Part shown: in pieces, positions 12,001 to 17,980 of the stretch
Layout of the letters: every line of letters starts with the position of its first letter
How positions within the stretch are numbered: the first letter of the stretch is position 1
Source of the DNA: Symbiodinium natans
Taxonomy: Eukaryota; Sar; Dinophyceae; Suessiales; Symbiodiniaceae
Assembly (NCBI GenBank): GCA_905221605.1
Contig: CAJNDS010002173.1
Span: 549,932 to 613,931, forward strand
Direction of reading: 5' to 3'
DNA length: 64,000 nucleotides
Translations under genes and position numbers: made by a program
Notes under the pieces: generated by a model
The model's input: only the letters and a program-made list of their open reading frames with translations
Database searches by the model: none
What the model was told of the DNA's origin: nothing

Positions 12001-12669
12001 CCTCGGAGGATGCCCTCCTGCGGCGAGCTACCGGAATCAAGAGTTCGGGACATGCCTGAAACCTGAAACCCTAAACCCTAAACCCCAAACCCAAACCCAA
12101 ACCCTAAACCCTAAACCCTGGACTCTGCCCATTTTCTAAGGTTTATAAAGTTTTAGGTGCAACTCCCAGCTGAGTTGAGGGCTCTCGGTTTGGGATTCCA
12201 ATTTGGGGTTGGAAGCAGGACGCTCCTGAAGCCACAAGTGCTGAAGCCTAAACCCCAAACCCTTAACGCTAAACCCCAAATTTAAACCCTAAACCCTAAA
12301 CCCTAAACCCGGACCCTTCAGGAAAAGGGGGACCAACGCCAGAATCAGTGTCCTGCGTATTGGTGTTTTGCGACTTCCTGTAGCATGTAAGGCACACCCA
12401 GAAGGTGCCACCACCGCCTCAGTGGGGGGCTGAGGTTGAGATGTGAGGGGGTCGGGGTTGCAGGGCTCAGGCGGGGCCTAACCGAGCCTTTGAATTCCTT
12501 AGCTGATCTAAACAACCCGTAGCCCCAAACCCCCATATTCTACCCTAAACCCTAAATCCTAAACCCTAAACCCCAACCCCTAAACCCTAAACCCGAAATA
12601 TTGAACCCTGAGTGCTAGCACTGCCAGGGCGCCCATGGGACCCCTTCCGCCACCACCGCTCGAATCGCA
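1..12669 (-). CDS. ABC-B family half-transporter gene, intron-rich, 3' part beyond window
   Basis: This is a membrane half-transporter of the ABC-B type (exporter fold), read as small exons from high to low coordinates. Exons: 12669-12642, 12417-12353, 12055-11964, 11887-11835, 10754-10688, 10410-10345, 9543-9490, 8986-8914, 8500-8476, 6385-6321, 5469-5441, 4980-4923, 4737-4674, 4157-4110, 3465-3438, 3183-3112, 2686-2633, 2257-2197, 1589-1548, 1322-1265, 487-399, and 44-1. Codon phases agree at every join up to 399; one small exon between 399 and 44 is missing. The joined frame shows family hallmarks in the right order: VLLPRFQGDIINSLID, KQDIAFFDGTMTG, QLTSRMTNDVAAV, IGGLFMCLFTSWKLT, ALRNIRTVRSFGAD and AATILILWYGG. 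Walker A, signature and Walker B motifs should lie left of base 1. The true N-terminus is unknown. Exon joins are inferred by eye, without transcripts. Substrate cannot be predicted; a mitochondrial, vacuolar or plasma-membrane exporter are all possible. Confidence 0.9.
75..106. mobile_element. MITE relic, one end only
   Basis: Only the right-hand terminus (GGACTGTTAGTATAAGGGGG then AACATCCCAA) remains. Confidence 0.7.
185..352 (+). repeat. TTTAGGG tract in ABC-B intron
   Basis: About 24 heptamers, antisense to the gene, between exons 399-487 and 1-44. Confidence 0.95.
399..487 (-). CDS. ABC-B exon, TM5
   Basis: An 89-nt exon reading YLDFAATILILWYGGFAVLG and DGQQGLLSL, a near-consensus TM5 of ABC-B exporters. 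Acceptor ATCAG|G; donor G|GTCGAA. Confidence 0.93.
553..643. mobile_element. 91-bp MITE with perfect 8-bp TSD
   Basis: The termini are inverted repeats starting TTGGGATGTTCCCCCTT and extending about 30 bp with few mismatches. It is flanked by a perfect direct repeat TGTATAGG at 545-552 and 644-651. An 8-bp target duplication fits the hAT, P or Merlin class of cut-and-paste elements; there is no coding capacity. It sits in the ABC-B intron between 1265 and 487. Confidence 0.88.
863..914 (+). repeat. AAGAAC/AAG microsatellite
   Basis: Purine-rich short tandem repeat. It creates a serine/cysteine-rich open frame on the minus strand that is not a gene. Confidence 0.85.
1265..1322 (-). CDS. ABC-B exon leading into TM5
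   Basis: A 58-nt exon reading MKDAYASAGVSAITQPPA with Trp completed by the next exon. Acceptor GGCAG|GC; donor TG|GTGAAC. Confidence 0.82.
1374..1513 (-). repeat. CCCTAAA tract (20 units)
   Basis: Sense orientation for the gene, in the intron between 1548 and 1322. It is preceded at 1339-1365 by opposite-orientation degenerate units. Confidence 0.95.
1548..1589 (-). CDS. ABC-B exon after intracellular loop 2
   Basis: A 42-nt exon reading TAFRRHIDQALHG, the amphipathic helix following the RTVRSFG motif. Acceptor GAAG; donor G|GTGGCC. Confidence 0.85.
1621..1763 (+). repeat. TTTAGGG tract, degenerate toward one end
   Basis: In the 2197-1589 intron, which also holds a CCCTAAA tract at 1863-1989. 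Confidence 0.95.
1863..1989 (-). repeat. CCCTAAA tract
   Basis: About 16 units, including one hexamer slip (CCTAAA). Confidence 0.95.
2197..2257 (-). CDS. ABC-B exon, NIRTVRSFG motif, telomeric-heptamer donor
   Basis: A 61-nt exon reading ALRNIRTVRSFGADSLASRW. The donor is G|GTTTAGGG, a telomeric heptamer. This donor is required for the phase that gives VTAFRRHIDQAL in the next exon. Confidence 0.95.
2633..2686 (-). CDS. ABC-B exon, intracellular loop 2
   Basis: Eighteen codons reading LNMAIRVNMADANAVSTE, the family's LQEALARANAVAEE-like segment. Acceptor GGCAG; GC donor (GAG|GCTGGG). Confidence 0.93.
3112..3183 (-). CDS. ABC-B exon, TM4
   Basis: Twenty-four codons, phase 0 to 0: VLAATMIGPVVYLTGVYAKW then SKQH. 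Acceptor GAGAG|G; GC donor (CAT|GCAGGA). Confidence 0.92.
3438..3465 (-). CDS. ABC-B micro-exon, TM3 end
   Basis: A 28-nt exon reading CLFTSWKLT, the SWKLT motif between TM3 and TM4. Acceptor CAG|G; GC donor (ACT|GCACCT). Confidence 0.88.
4110..4157 (-). CDS. ABC-B exon, TM3
   Basis: A 48-nt exon reading NTFLTSILRLIGGLF; the split codon gives Met at the junction. Acceptor CTCAG|G; GT donor (AT|GTGCTC). Confidence 0.9.
4674..4737 (-). CDS. ABC-B exon, intracellular loop 1
   Basis: A 64-nt exon reading QLTSRMTNDVAAVVQPVRQI, the conserved TGxLTSRLTNDV segment. Acceptor CAG|GC; GC donor (TT|GCTTGG). Confidence 0.95.
4923..4980 (-). CDS. ABC-B exon with QDIAFFD motif
   Basis: A 58-nt exon reading VMFESLVKQDIAFFDGTMT. 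The QDIAFFD motif at the start of the first intracellular loop is diagnostic for ABC-B exporters. Acceptor GAG|G; GC donor (G|GCGGCG). Confidence 0.95.
5287..5414 (+). repeat. TTTAGGG tract with TTGAGGG units
   Basis: Lies between exons 5441 and 4980. Confidence 0.95.
5441..5469 (-). CDS. ABC-B micro-exon after TM2
   Basis: A 29-nt exon reading ALLRLRYLR, at the place of the RVVARLRRRLF segment of the family. Acceptor CAG, GC donor (CGT|GCCAGG). Phases match both sides. Confidence 0.7.
5938..5960 (+). repeat. CA dinucleotide microsatellite
   Basis: About eleven CA units directly beside the MITE at 5970. Confidence 0.9.
5970..6053. mobile_element. MITE, second copy
   Basis: Same termini as the 553-643 element (TTGGGATGTTTCCCC and its inverted partner ending GGGGGAACATCCCA) with the internal AACAGTCC/GGACTGTT arms. 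It inserted next to a CA microsatellite. Flanks share CxxxAAAC, a possible decayed duplication. It lies in the intron between 6321 and 5469. Confidence 0.8.
6217..6299 (-). repeat. CCCTAAA tract
   Basis: Eleven units starting 22 bp beyond the donor of the TM2 exon. Confidence 0.95.
6321..6385 (-). CDS. ABC-B exon, TM2
   Basis: A 65-nt exon reading LTYLLLSIFTMLFGSVQRPG plus Cys, a hydrophobic TM2 helix. Acceptor GAG|G; textbook donor G|GTAAGC. Confidence 0.88.
6690..7150. repeat. Minisatellite, about 27-30 bp unit
   Basis: Roughly 14 irregular copies of GGACCATTTCTGAGCCTTTT with a TGGGCTC(T)CCC tail, in the 8476-6385 intron. It gives Lys/Gln/Trp-rich open frames on the minus strand (AQKWSGK repeats) that I regard as artefacts of the repeat. 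Confidence 0.88.
7160..7700. repeat. Imperfect direct repeats of about 150-210 bp downstream of the minisatellite
   Basis: Segments with CCCTCCCCAATCG then GGACCAAAAATCAAAGGGAG and a GCATAAACCT tail recur at about 7173, 7397 and 7546. An AAACACCGGGC element occurs twice (7270, 7650). Non-coding intron sequence. Confidence 0.7.
7915..8028 (-). repeat. CCCTAAA tract
   Basis: Twelve perfect units followed by degenerate ones, in the large 8476-6385 intron. Confidence 0.95.
8142..8426. mobile_element. Expanded MITE copy with internal tandem repeats and perfect 8-bp TSD
   Basis: The ends match the same family (TCGGATGTTGCCCC and GGGGTAACATCCCAA). It is flanked by a perfect CCTGAACC at 8134-8141 and 8427-8434. 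The centre has expanded to about six tandem units, so this copy is about three times longer than its relatives. Confidence 0.88.
8190..8413. repeat. 30-43 bp tandem repeat inside the MITE
   Basis: Six units of the form CCCCCATTCTAATCCCTATT then AAGGACTGTTAGTATTG. One unit has lost 8 bp. The unit is derived from the MITE's own subterminal sequence. Confidence 0.9.
8476..8500 (-). CDS. ABC-B micro-exon before TM2
   Basis: A 25-nt exon reading LLVQAA with a split Trp codon. The GC donor (TG|GCTGCA) and both phases fit its neighbours. It lies 50 bp from a MITE. Confidence 0.55.
8841..8913 (-). repeat. CCCTAAA tract forming a 5' splice site
   Basis: Ten units directly abutting exon 8914-8986. 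The first heptamer provides the GTTTAG donor. Confidence 0.95.
8914..8986 (-). CDS. ABC-B exon, end of TM1 and LLPRFQGDIINSLID motif
   Basis: A 73-nt exon reading VGRVLLPRFQGDIINSLIDQ and NREA, a clear match to the TM1-extracellular region of ABC-B half-transporters. Acceptor TTGGAGCAG; donor G|GTTTAGGG is the first heptamer of the telomeric tract covering 8841-8913. Confidence 0.92.
9002..9165 (-). repeat. Longest CCCTAAA tract of the window
   Basis: About 19 perfect units at 9032-9165 after three degenerate ones, in the intron between 9490 and 8986. Confidence 0.95.
9490..9543 (-). CDS. ABC-B exon, TM1
   Basis: Eighteen codons, phase 0 to 0, ending in HARCAVACTIITQ, which supplies the N-terminal part of TM1. 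Donor CAG|GTGTCT. The start is inferred from length and phase; an alternative AG lies 22 nt downstream. Confidence 0.65.
9744..9950. repeat. AT-rich 69-bp tandem repeat in an intron
   Basis: Units begin TTTGC at 9744, 9813 and 9882, exactly 69 bp apart. The first two are similar along their length and the third has diverged. The sequence is clearly more AT-rich than its surroundings. The 23-codon open frame on the + strand is a consequence of the 69-bp period. It lies in the intron between 10345 and 9543. Confidence 0.75.
10345..10410 (-). CDS. ABC-B exon, elbow helix before TM1
   Basis: Twenty-two codons, phase 0 to 0, with ELTSWEYFKRALNLCKPFRT at the position of the conserved pre-TM1 elbow (RLLRLLRPYR-like) of ABC-B exporters. 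Acceptor GAG|GTG; donor GTGTTG. Confidence 0.8.
10688..10754 (-). CDS. ABC-B gene exon with telomeric-heptamer donor
   Basis: A 67-nt exon reading RSVGDLGRSLERPCIWTAAL plus two residues. It begins with one base that completes the preceding codon and ends in phase 0 at GCA|GTTTAGGG, so the 5' splice site is the telomeric-type heptamer. Confidence 0.65.
11309..11640. repeat. Direct repeats carrying a near-palindrome
   Basis: The near-palindrome GCAGGGGCCGGCCGAGGCCC CTGC occurs at 11411-11434 and 11561-11584 (150 bp apart), with a shorter copy at 11309-11333. GATCCAGGATTTGCCCAGAC occurs twice between them. Non-coding, in the 11835-10754 intron. Confidence 0.8.
11835..11887 (-). CDS. ABC-B gene exon
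   Basis: A 53-nt exon reading KGSSLVLKAPGPLACVG, with acceptor TATAG and donor AT|GTAGTC. Its split last codon is completed by the next exon. Confidence 0.65.
11893..11952 (-). repeat. CCCTAAA tract
   Basis: Eight units filling most of the short intron between 11964 and 11887. Confidence 0.95.
11964..12055 (-). CDS. ABC-B gene exon, hydrophilic N-terminal segment
   Basis: A 92-nt exon starting with MSRTLDSGSSPQEGILRGDK and ending in YAGSLDL. The acceptor is TTTCAG|GC, close to a degenerate telomeric heptamer, and the donor is GTTTTG. It ends in phase 0, matching the next exon. The internal ATG could be an alternative start. Confidence 0.7.
12353..12417 (-). CDS. ABC-B gene exon, N-terminal region
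   Basis: A 65-nt exon reading RWWHLLGVPYMLQEVAKHQY and a following Ala. The acceptor is GAG|G and the donor appears to be GA (G|GACACT), a non-canonical class known in dinoflagellates. Phase 1 in and 1 out joins to the next exon. Confidence 0.6.
12642..12669 (-). CDS. ABC-B gene exon candidate (basic, Trp-rich)
   Basis: A 28-nt exon read as RFERWWRK with AG acceptor and GTCCCA donor. Its phase (2 nt in, 2 nt out) fits the next exon. It is the most upstream exon I could chain and the least certain. Confidence 0.4.
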
Positions 12670-13057
12670 CTCGCGGCCTCGTGGGGCCACGCGGAAACGC
12701 GACTTTGGAAGTGGAGGGTTGGGTCGAGGGTTTGGGGTTGGGGGTTGAGGGTTGAGGGTTGAAGGTTGAGGGTTAAGGGTTGAGGGGTTAGGGTTTGGGG
12801 TTTAGGGTTCAGGGGTATAGTGGTTGAGGGGTTTGACTGAAAAACTTGCAACGTACTTGAGCCGCGCAGACCACGAAAGCTGGAGGACAAGAACAAAACC
12901 TAACCCTGGCGCCCTTGTGGGTCCTAACCCCTCAAAACCCTTAACCCCTCAACCCTTGAACACGGACACCGGACCTCAAACCCTAAACCCGAAACCCTAC
13001 ACCCTAAACCCTAAACCCTAAACCCTAGACCCTAAACCCGAAACCGCACCAAAATTC

Positions 13058-13140
13058 CCTGAGGCCCCACGCATTTGAAGCCCTCGTGCCCCCCGGTCCG
13101 CTGGCCGATGCGCTCGCGGCAGACCTTGCAGTGTGCGATC
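13058..13140 (-). CDS. Exon candidate with Cys/His zinc-site pattern
   Basis: After a GCCCAG|G acceptor the minus strand reads RIAHCKVCRERIGQRTGGHE then GFKC. The HCxxC...HxxxxxC spacing looks like half of a small zinc-binding module. The donor is not clear (GTGGGG or GCGTGG both possible). Ownership, ABC-B gene or a separate one, is unresolved. Confidence 0.45.
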
Positions 13141-13489
13141 CTGGGCCGGAATTTCCGTTTTTGGGGTTGAAGGGGTAGATTTTGGGCTGGGGGTTTAGGG
13201 CTAGGCGGGGCCATAACAGACCCACGGGTTTTCGGCAGTTTAGCTCTGTTGCCCTCAGAATCCCCTGTAAATACCGATGTTTCCTGGGTTTCGCCCATCA
13301 CCTCATCCCCACAATTTTTTCCAAAAATTATCCTGCAATTTTGGGCATCCGTAGACTGCACTGGTATTTGTGGGGTTTTGTGCACTACTTCGCACTTTCG
13401 ACGTGTCCTAAACTAAGCCCTGTCTTGCTTGCATCCGCTTCTGCCCAGCCCTGGGTCTCAATAATACGTTTGCTTCACCATAGTTATAG

Positions 13490-13760
13490 AAGAGAGCATC
13501 ATGGCCCAACCATGATGACGTCCATGGTCTACTCTGTTCTGATGAGAAGAGAGCATCCATGGCCCAAGCATGATGACGTCCATGGTCTACATGTTTTCTG
13601 CACTGCCATGGCCCAACCATGATGACGTCCATGGTCTTCTCCGTTCTGGGAAGAGAGCATCCAGGGTCCAAGCATCATGACGTCCATGGTCTATTCTGCT
13701 CTGATGAGAAGAGGGCATCCATGGCCCAAGCATGATGACGTCCATGGTTTACATCGTCTA
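13490..13760. repeat. 50-60 bp minisatellite with CCATGG/TGACGTC motifs
   Basis: Five copies of a unit containing CATGATGACGTCCATGGTCT preceded by CATCCATGGCCCAA. It produces overlapping open frames on both strands that are repeat artefacts. Confidence 0.88.
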
Positions 13761-16210
13761 ATCCGTTCGAGAAGGTTAAACCTTCTTCTGGGTAGAAATG
13801 GCCGGAAGTTCTTGCTTCTAGGCGCACTGGGGAGCAGAGAGGCGTCATTTCTCAACACTAAAGGCGGTGACCTAAGTCCTGCATCTCAGGTTTGCTGGTG
13901 GGGCCACAGTTTTGCGCGGGTCTGTTGTGGACCCGCCAGGGTTTAGGGCTAGGGTTTCGGGTTAAGGGTTCCAGGATTTAGGGATGTAGGACTTAGGGGG
14001 CTCAGGGATTTGGGACAAACCTGGGTTTGGGGCTTCGGCTTTTTTGAGGTTTGGCGGGGGAGGCTGGGGTTTCGGGGAGATGGGCTTAAGCTTCCCTAAG
14101 CCAAACCCTAAACCCTAAACCCTAAACCCTAAGCCCTACAAATCTCAAGCCCGGGGCACTCGGCGACCTTCTGGTAGTAGAGCCTGCTTAGGACTTGGGG
14201 CGTATAAGAGCCACGCTCGCACCTTGAAGGTGGTTAGGGTGGGAGTAGTGAAGGAGGATCCCGAGGCGAAATCCCGGGCAGGCTCAGTTCGCAGCACCCC
14301 TGCGATCGCTTTGCAGAGTTCCGATTCCGAGGGGAGTCTCGCATTTTGAGGGTTTCGGGTTTGGGTTTTGCGCTCCTATGTCAGCTCCGAGCCCTGCCGG
14401 GCACACATCCTCCTTCACATCATCACGGAGACGAAGAGGCGGAGAGAGAACGCACAGGGAGAGGCAGAAGCAGCAAGGAGGACGGACAAGTGACTGACGG
14501 AGGACAAGGTGATGGATGAAGGCATATTGAAACACTCAGCCCTGAAACCGAAGAACGCCGAACACCGAGGCTCAACCTCCCAGCCAGTCCTGCAACCCCA
14601 TACTGAAGCGCAGCCCCTAGCCCGGTGAAGCAACACGGCCCAAAGCCCTAAACTCGAAGCCTTGTAGGACCTGTGTATATACATACATACAAAGACATGT
14701 AGAATAAGGATCTGTTCAGATTTGGGGGAGAGGATTATTTCTACCTCGAGCGCAACTCCCCAGCCTGTGCTCGTGAACGCCTGGTAGGAGAACGCCCTCC
14801 TGCGCCCCCAAACCCGAAAGCCGACAGGGTGGTTAACCTGAGGGTTGCAGCGGGGATGAGGTTTTAGGGCCCACCTGGGAGGATAAGCATAGAGGTTTCG
14901 AGGGGGAGGCGGGGTTTCAGGAGTTTGCCGCGGGACGGGCCGGCTCGAAACCTTTCTGCGCTTCGTGTCGTTGTGGGAGACTTTAGGGGGCTTTGAGGCT
15001 TTGGCGTTTAAAGCTTTGTGCTTTGTTGTTATGGGTTTGGGTCTCAAGGATGTAGGAGTTTAGGCTTTGAGGACTGTTGGAGGGAATCTGTGTGTGGGGT
15101 ACTAGGACTTGGGGTACTGCTCAGGTGCTCCAGGATGCGACTTGGCTTCGGAGTGGAGGGTTCAGGATATACTTGAAGGTTTCTTGGGATGTTGGGTTCC
15201 GGGAACTCAGAGGAATTCAGGGTTTAGAGGGACCAGGATTTAGGCCTTAGGGTTTGGGCCGGTTTGGGGATCATGGATCCCACACTTCTGACGGGGCGTC
15301 GTCCTCTTCGGTCAGTCGCTCCACGAGCAGCTTCACAAGAAAAAACTCCTCAGACGGGGCGACGCTCCGAACCTGAAACCCTGTTTAGGGCTTAGGGTTT
15401 TGAGGCTTAGGGTTTAGGATTTAAGGTCCAGGGTGCAGGGTATCAGGTTCAGGGTGCAGGGGTACCAATCCGCTTTCTTCGCCAAGAGTGGTACTGTGCG
15501 ACACCATGCTCGAAACTGCGTGCTGCAACCTATACCCGACACCCCGAACCCTGAGCACCCTGAAACTCAAGGACCACCCTACACCTTTTTGATGAGCACA
15601 GCCTGGGTTGTCAGCTTGGGTGCAAATGATGATGGGACTGGATTGTCAGCTTCTACTGGGGTGCGAATGTTAGGTCAGGATTGTCGAGCTGGGCGTGGAT
15701 GAAAAGTCCGAACTGGCAAATGGCAAGTGATAGGTCCGGAAACTTGGTTGTGCACGATCGGTGTGGCTTGTCAATTAAGGTGCAAGTACAAAGTGCAGAT
15801 TATCACATCGGTGCTACAATTGGGCGTGAATGATAGGAAAACTGGAAGGAACCCCAGGCCGAAAATCCTGCTGCACACCTTAGGGAGTTCGGGCTGACTG
15901 CAGGGCCAAGCAGCCGCGTTCATGCACGCCACCACGAGCGTGAAGCAGAACGCGTCGGTGGGAGTCTCGTCCGCCCAGGTGAGCACCTCAACGGGAACCA
16001 TTTTCGTAAACCCTCATATCAAGAGGTCACCTATGGTAACTGGATCCAGATTTGATCTCTGCATCGCGGGCTTTGGTGTCGAAAGTATGGGCCCTTGCCT
16101 TCGTGAAGTCCAAGGCTCGACAGTCAGGGGGGTTTAGGATTTGGGGTTGCGGATTCCGGGTTTAGGGCTGGCTTGGGGTTACCTTGGGCGTCAATTACCC
16201 CCCGTTCAGG

Positions 16211-16316
16211 GTGAGAGAGAGAGAGAGAGCAGAGAGAGAGAGAGAGAGAGAGAAATCAAGTATGACGTGCATGAGACGAGAAGAGGGTGAGGGAGGGAGA
16301 GGGAGAGGGAGAGAAA

Positions 16317-16351
<35 letters not shown>

Positions 16352-16366
16352 CAGAGAGAGAGAGAG
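16211..16366 (+). repeat. GA microsatellite, two blocks
   Basis: GA-rich runs at 16211-16254 and 16283-16366 around a short unique spacer. They explain the Arg/Glu and Ser/Leu open frames here. Confidence 0.92.
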
Positions 16367-16730
16367 TTGGGAGTTCGAAGTTCACAAAATTTAGGGTCCC
16401 TTTTGGAGCATGGCCTGAATGCCGGCATAGACGGACTGCACGGTGATACCTGGAATTCAGCGGCTTCATGTCCGCAGAGGCTCCGAAAAGCCATGGAGCC
16501 TTACACTTGGGGACTTAGGGTACCCGGATCCCCCAGCTGCAACCCTAAACCCCCAAACCTGAAGCAACACTAGACAACAAACAGCATCCTGTTCCTATGC
16601 GAGCCTCTGCCCGCATATTCAAGGGAGGCCTAGCTGGGGGTTTAAGGCTCCAAACATCTGGCCCAAGCATCTGGCTCTTGCTGGGGTGCGGTCCGTCCGC
16701 CGGCTCATGCACTGCAATGGCTTTCACGCG

Positions 16731-16822
16731 GTTTAGGGTTTAGGGTTTAGGGTTTAGGGTTTAGGGTTTAGGGTTTAGGGTTTAGGGTTTAGGGTTTAGG
16801 GTTTAGGGTTTAGGGTTTAGGG
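16731..16822 (+). repeat. TTTAGGG tract
   Basis: Thirteen perfect units. Confidence 0.95.
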
Positions 16823-17082
16823 AAGGCAGTGATCATGATGGTGCTCAAGCCCATCCCTTCGACAATGACAATGCTCTTCAAGGAGGATTGGGAGAGCACT
16901 CCGAGTGTCTCGATCCGGCACACTCCCCAGAGCTCCCAAGATCGCAAACACCCGGCTCTATAAGCCGAAAAACAGGCCCCGAAGCCTGCGACTCGTTTGC
17001 CATCGCATGCAACACTGCCTCTGTCCGGACAGCGTCCTTAATTACAGCGCATTTTCGGTGCAAGCTCGGGGTGGCCAGGGCC

Positions 17083-17425
17083 CTAGGCGATTGCTCCTAC
17101 GTGCTTCTGCAAAGCTCCATGCCACTCATCACCCCTCCTGACGCACAGGATGTTCGCCCATGGGATCGGGCTGTGGGTGCTCTCATCCTGCATGGTCCAG
17201 CAGCCCGTGATCGTTCCCTGCCCAGAACAGTCCAGGTCATAGTCCTCCAAGCCCTCAGCGACTGAGAGGAGCGAGGTTCGGCTCCAGGGTGAACCGGTCA
17301 GGTCCTGGTGTACCTCGAAGAACAGCAGCCGCAAAGTCTTCAACGCCTTGGCGGCGCCGGCCAGCACCAGGGGATCGTGGCCCTCCGTTGGCATCCACCG
17401 GGCGGGTGTCATGTGCCAGATGCGC
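17083..17425 (-). pseudogene. FkbM-family methyltransferase, C-terminal part, possibly frameshifted
   Basis: The minus-strand frame ending at TAG 17083 reads EGHDPLVLAGAAKALKTLRL, then LLFFEVHQDL, TITGCW and WANILCVRRGDEWHGAL. This is the C-terminal half of FkbM-type SAM-dependent O-methyltransferases, a family expanded in dinoflagellates. Upstream, another frame carries DDWVAHLAHDTRPVDAN, which belongs directly before EGHDP. The two are offset by about four bases at 17412-17420, so the copy is frameshifted, mis-assembled, or joined through an unrecognised splice. The SAM-binding N-terminal half (VDVGAN-type) was not found. A hydrophobic segment LWTLVLLAIAMLCWTVW at about 17560-17615 may be a signal anchor. 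Confidence 0.65.
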
Positions 17426-17822
17426 TACCCAGTCGTCCTCTTGCGGGCAGTTCGTGGTCATTTCAAGGCTGCGAAAAGGCACTGCAAGACATCCCCGCGG
17501 CCCCAAGTAGTCACTTCGGACAAAGAGGGCCATACAGTCCAGCACAACATGGCAATGGCCAGCAGGACGAGTGTCCAGAGCTTCCCGCACATTGTGAAGA
17601 ATGGCTGCACAGACCAAGTCTCCTTCTCCACCACCAAACTAAACATGCTTGGCATCGCGAGGGCCGCGGACATGCGGAGCTCGAGATTGCTTGAGCTGCA
17701 AATGCTGCTTCGGGCGACATGCCCCAGAAAGTCTCGATGCATCCCGACTGACCCTAAGCCCGGAATCCTACAGCCGCCGTCGACCAAAGATCGCACGTCT
17801 TCAAGCGCTCAACAACCCGCCA

Positions 17823-17948
17823 AAAACCCTAAACCCTAAACCCTTACCCCTAAGACCTAAACCCTAAACCCTAAGCCCTGAACCCTAGCCGCTAAACCCT
17901 AAACCCTAAACCCTAAGCCCTAAGCCCTAAGCCCTAAGCCCTGAACCC
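17823..17948 (-). repeat. CCCTAAA tract with CCCTAAG block
   Basis: It ends in four consecutive CCCTAAG variants (about 17910-17940), a local homogenised variant block. Confidence 0.95.
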
Positions 17949-17980
17949 CTGGACCGGCCTACGAAGCAGATGGCCAGAAC

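Larger units (their letters stand above)
12670..17060 (-). other. Minus-strand exon candidates between the ABC-B and FkbM genes
   Basis: Several islands between telomeric tracts read as exons on the minus strand but could not be chained. 14183-14140 reads LYYQKVAECPGLE. 14799-14745 reads RAFSYQAFTSTGWGVALE (GTAGAA donor). About 15985-15900 contains the hydrophobic DAFCFTLVVACMNAAAW. 16449-16399 reads ITVQSVYAGIQAMLQK. About 16885-16820 reads SIVIVEGMGLSTIMITA. 17060-16900 contains an open frame with VFRLIEPGVCDLGSS. They may be the N-terminal membrane part of the ABC-B gene or a separate gene. The ATG of the ABC-B gene probably lies here. Confidence 0.45.

Noticed and set aside
14415-15047. 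210-codon minus frame
   Set aside because: It runs through a splice-bounded exon candidate (14745-14799) and flanking intron-like sequence; the frame as a whole is not protein-like.
16184-16573. Arg/Glu-rich and Ser/Leu-rich frames on both strands
   Set aside because: Generated by the GA microsatellite.
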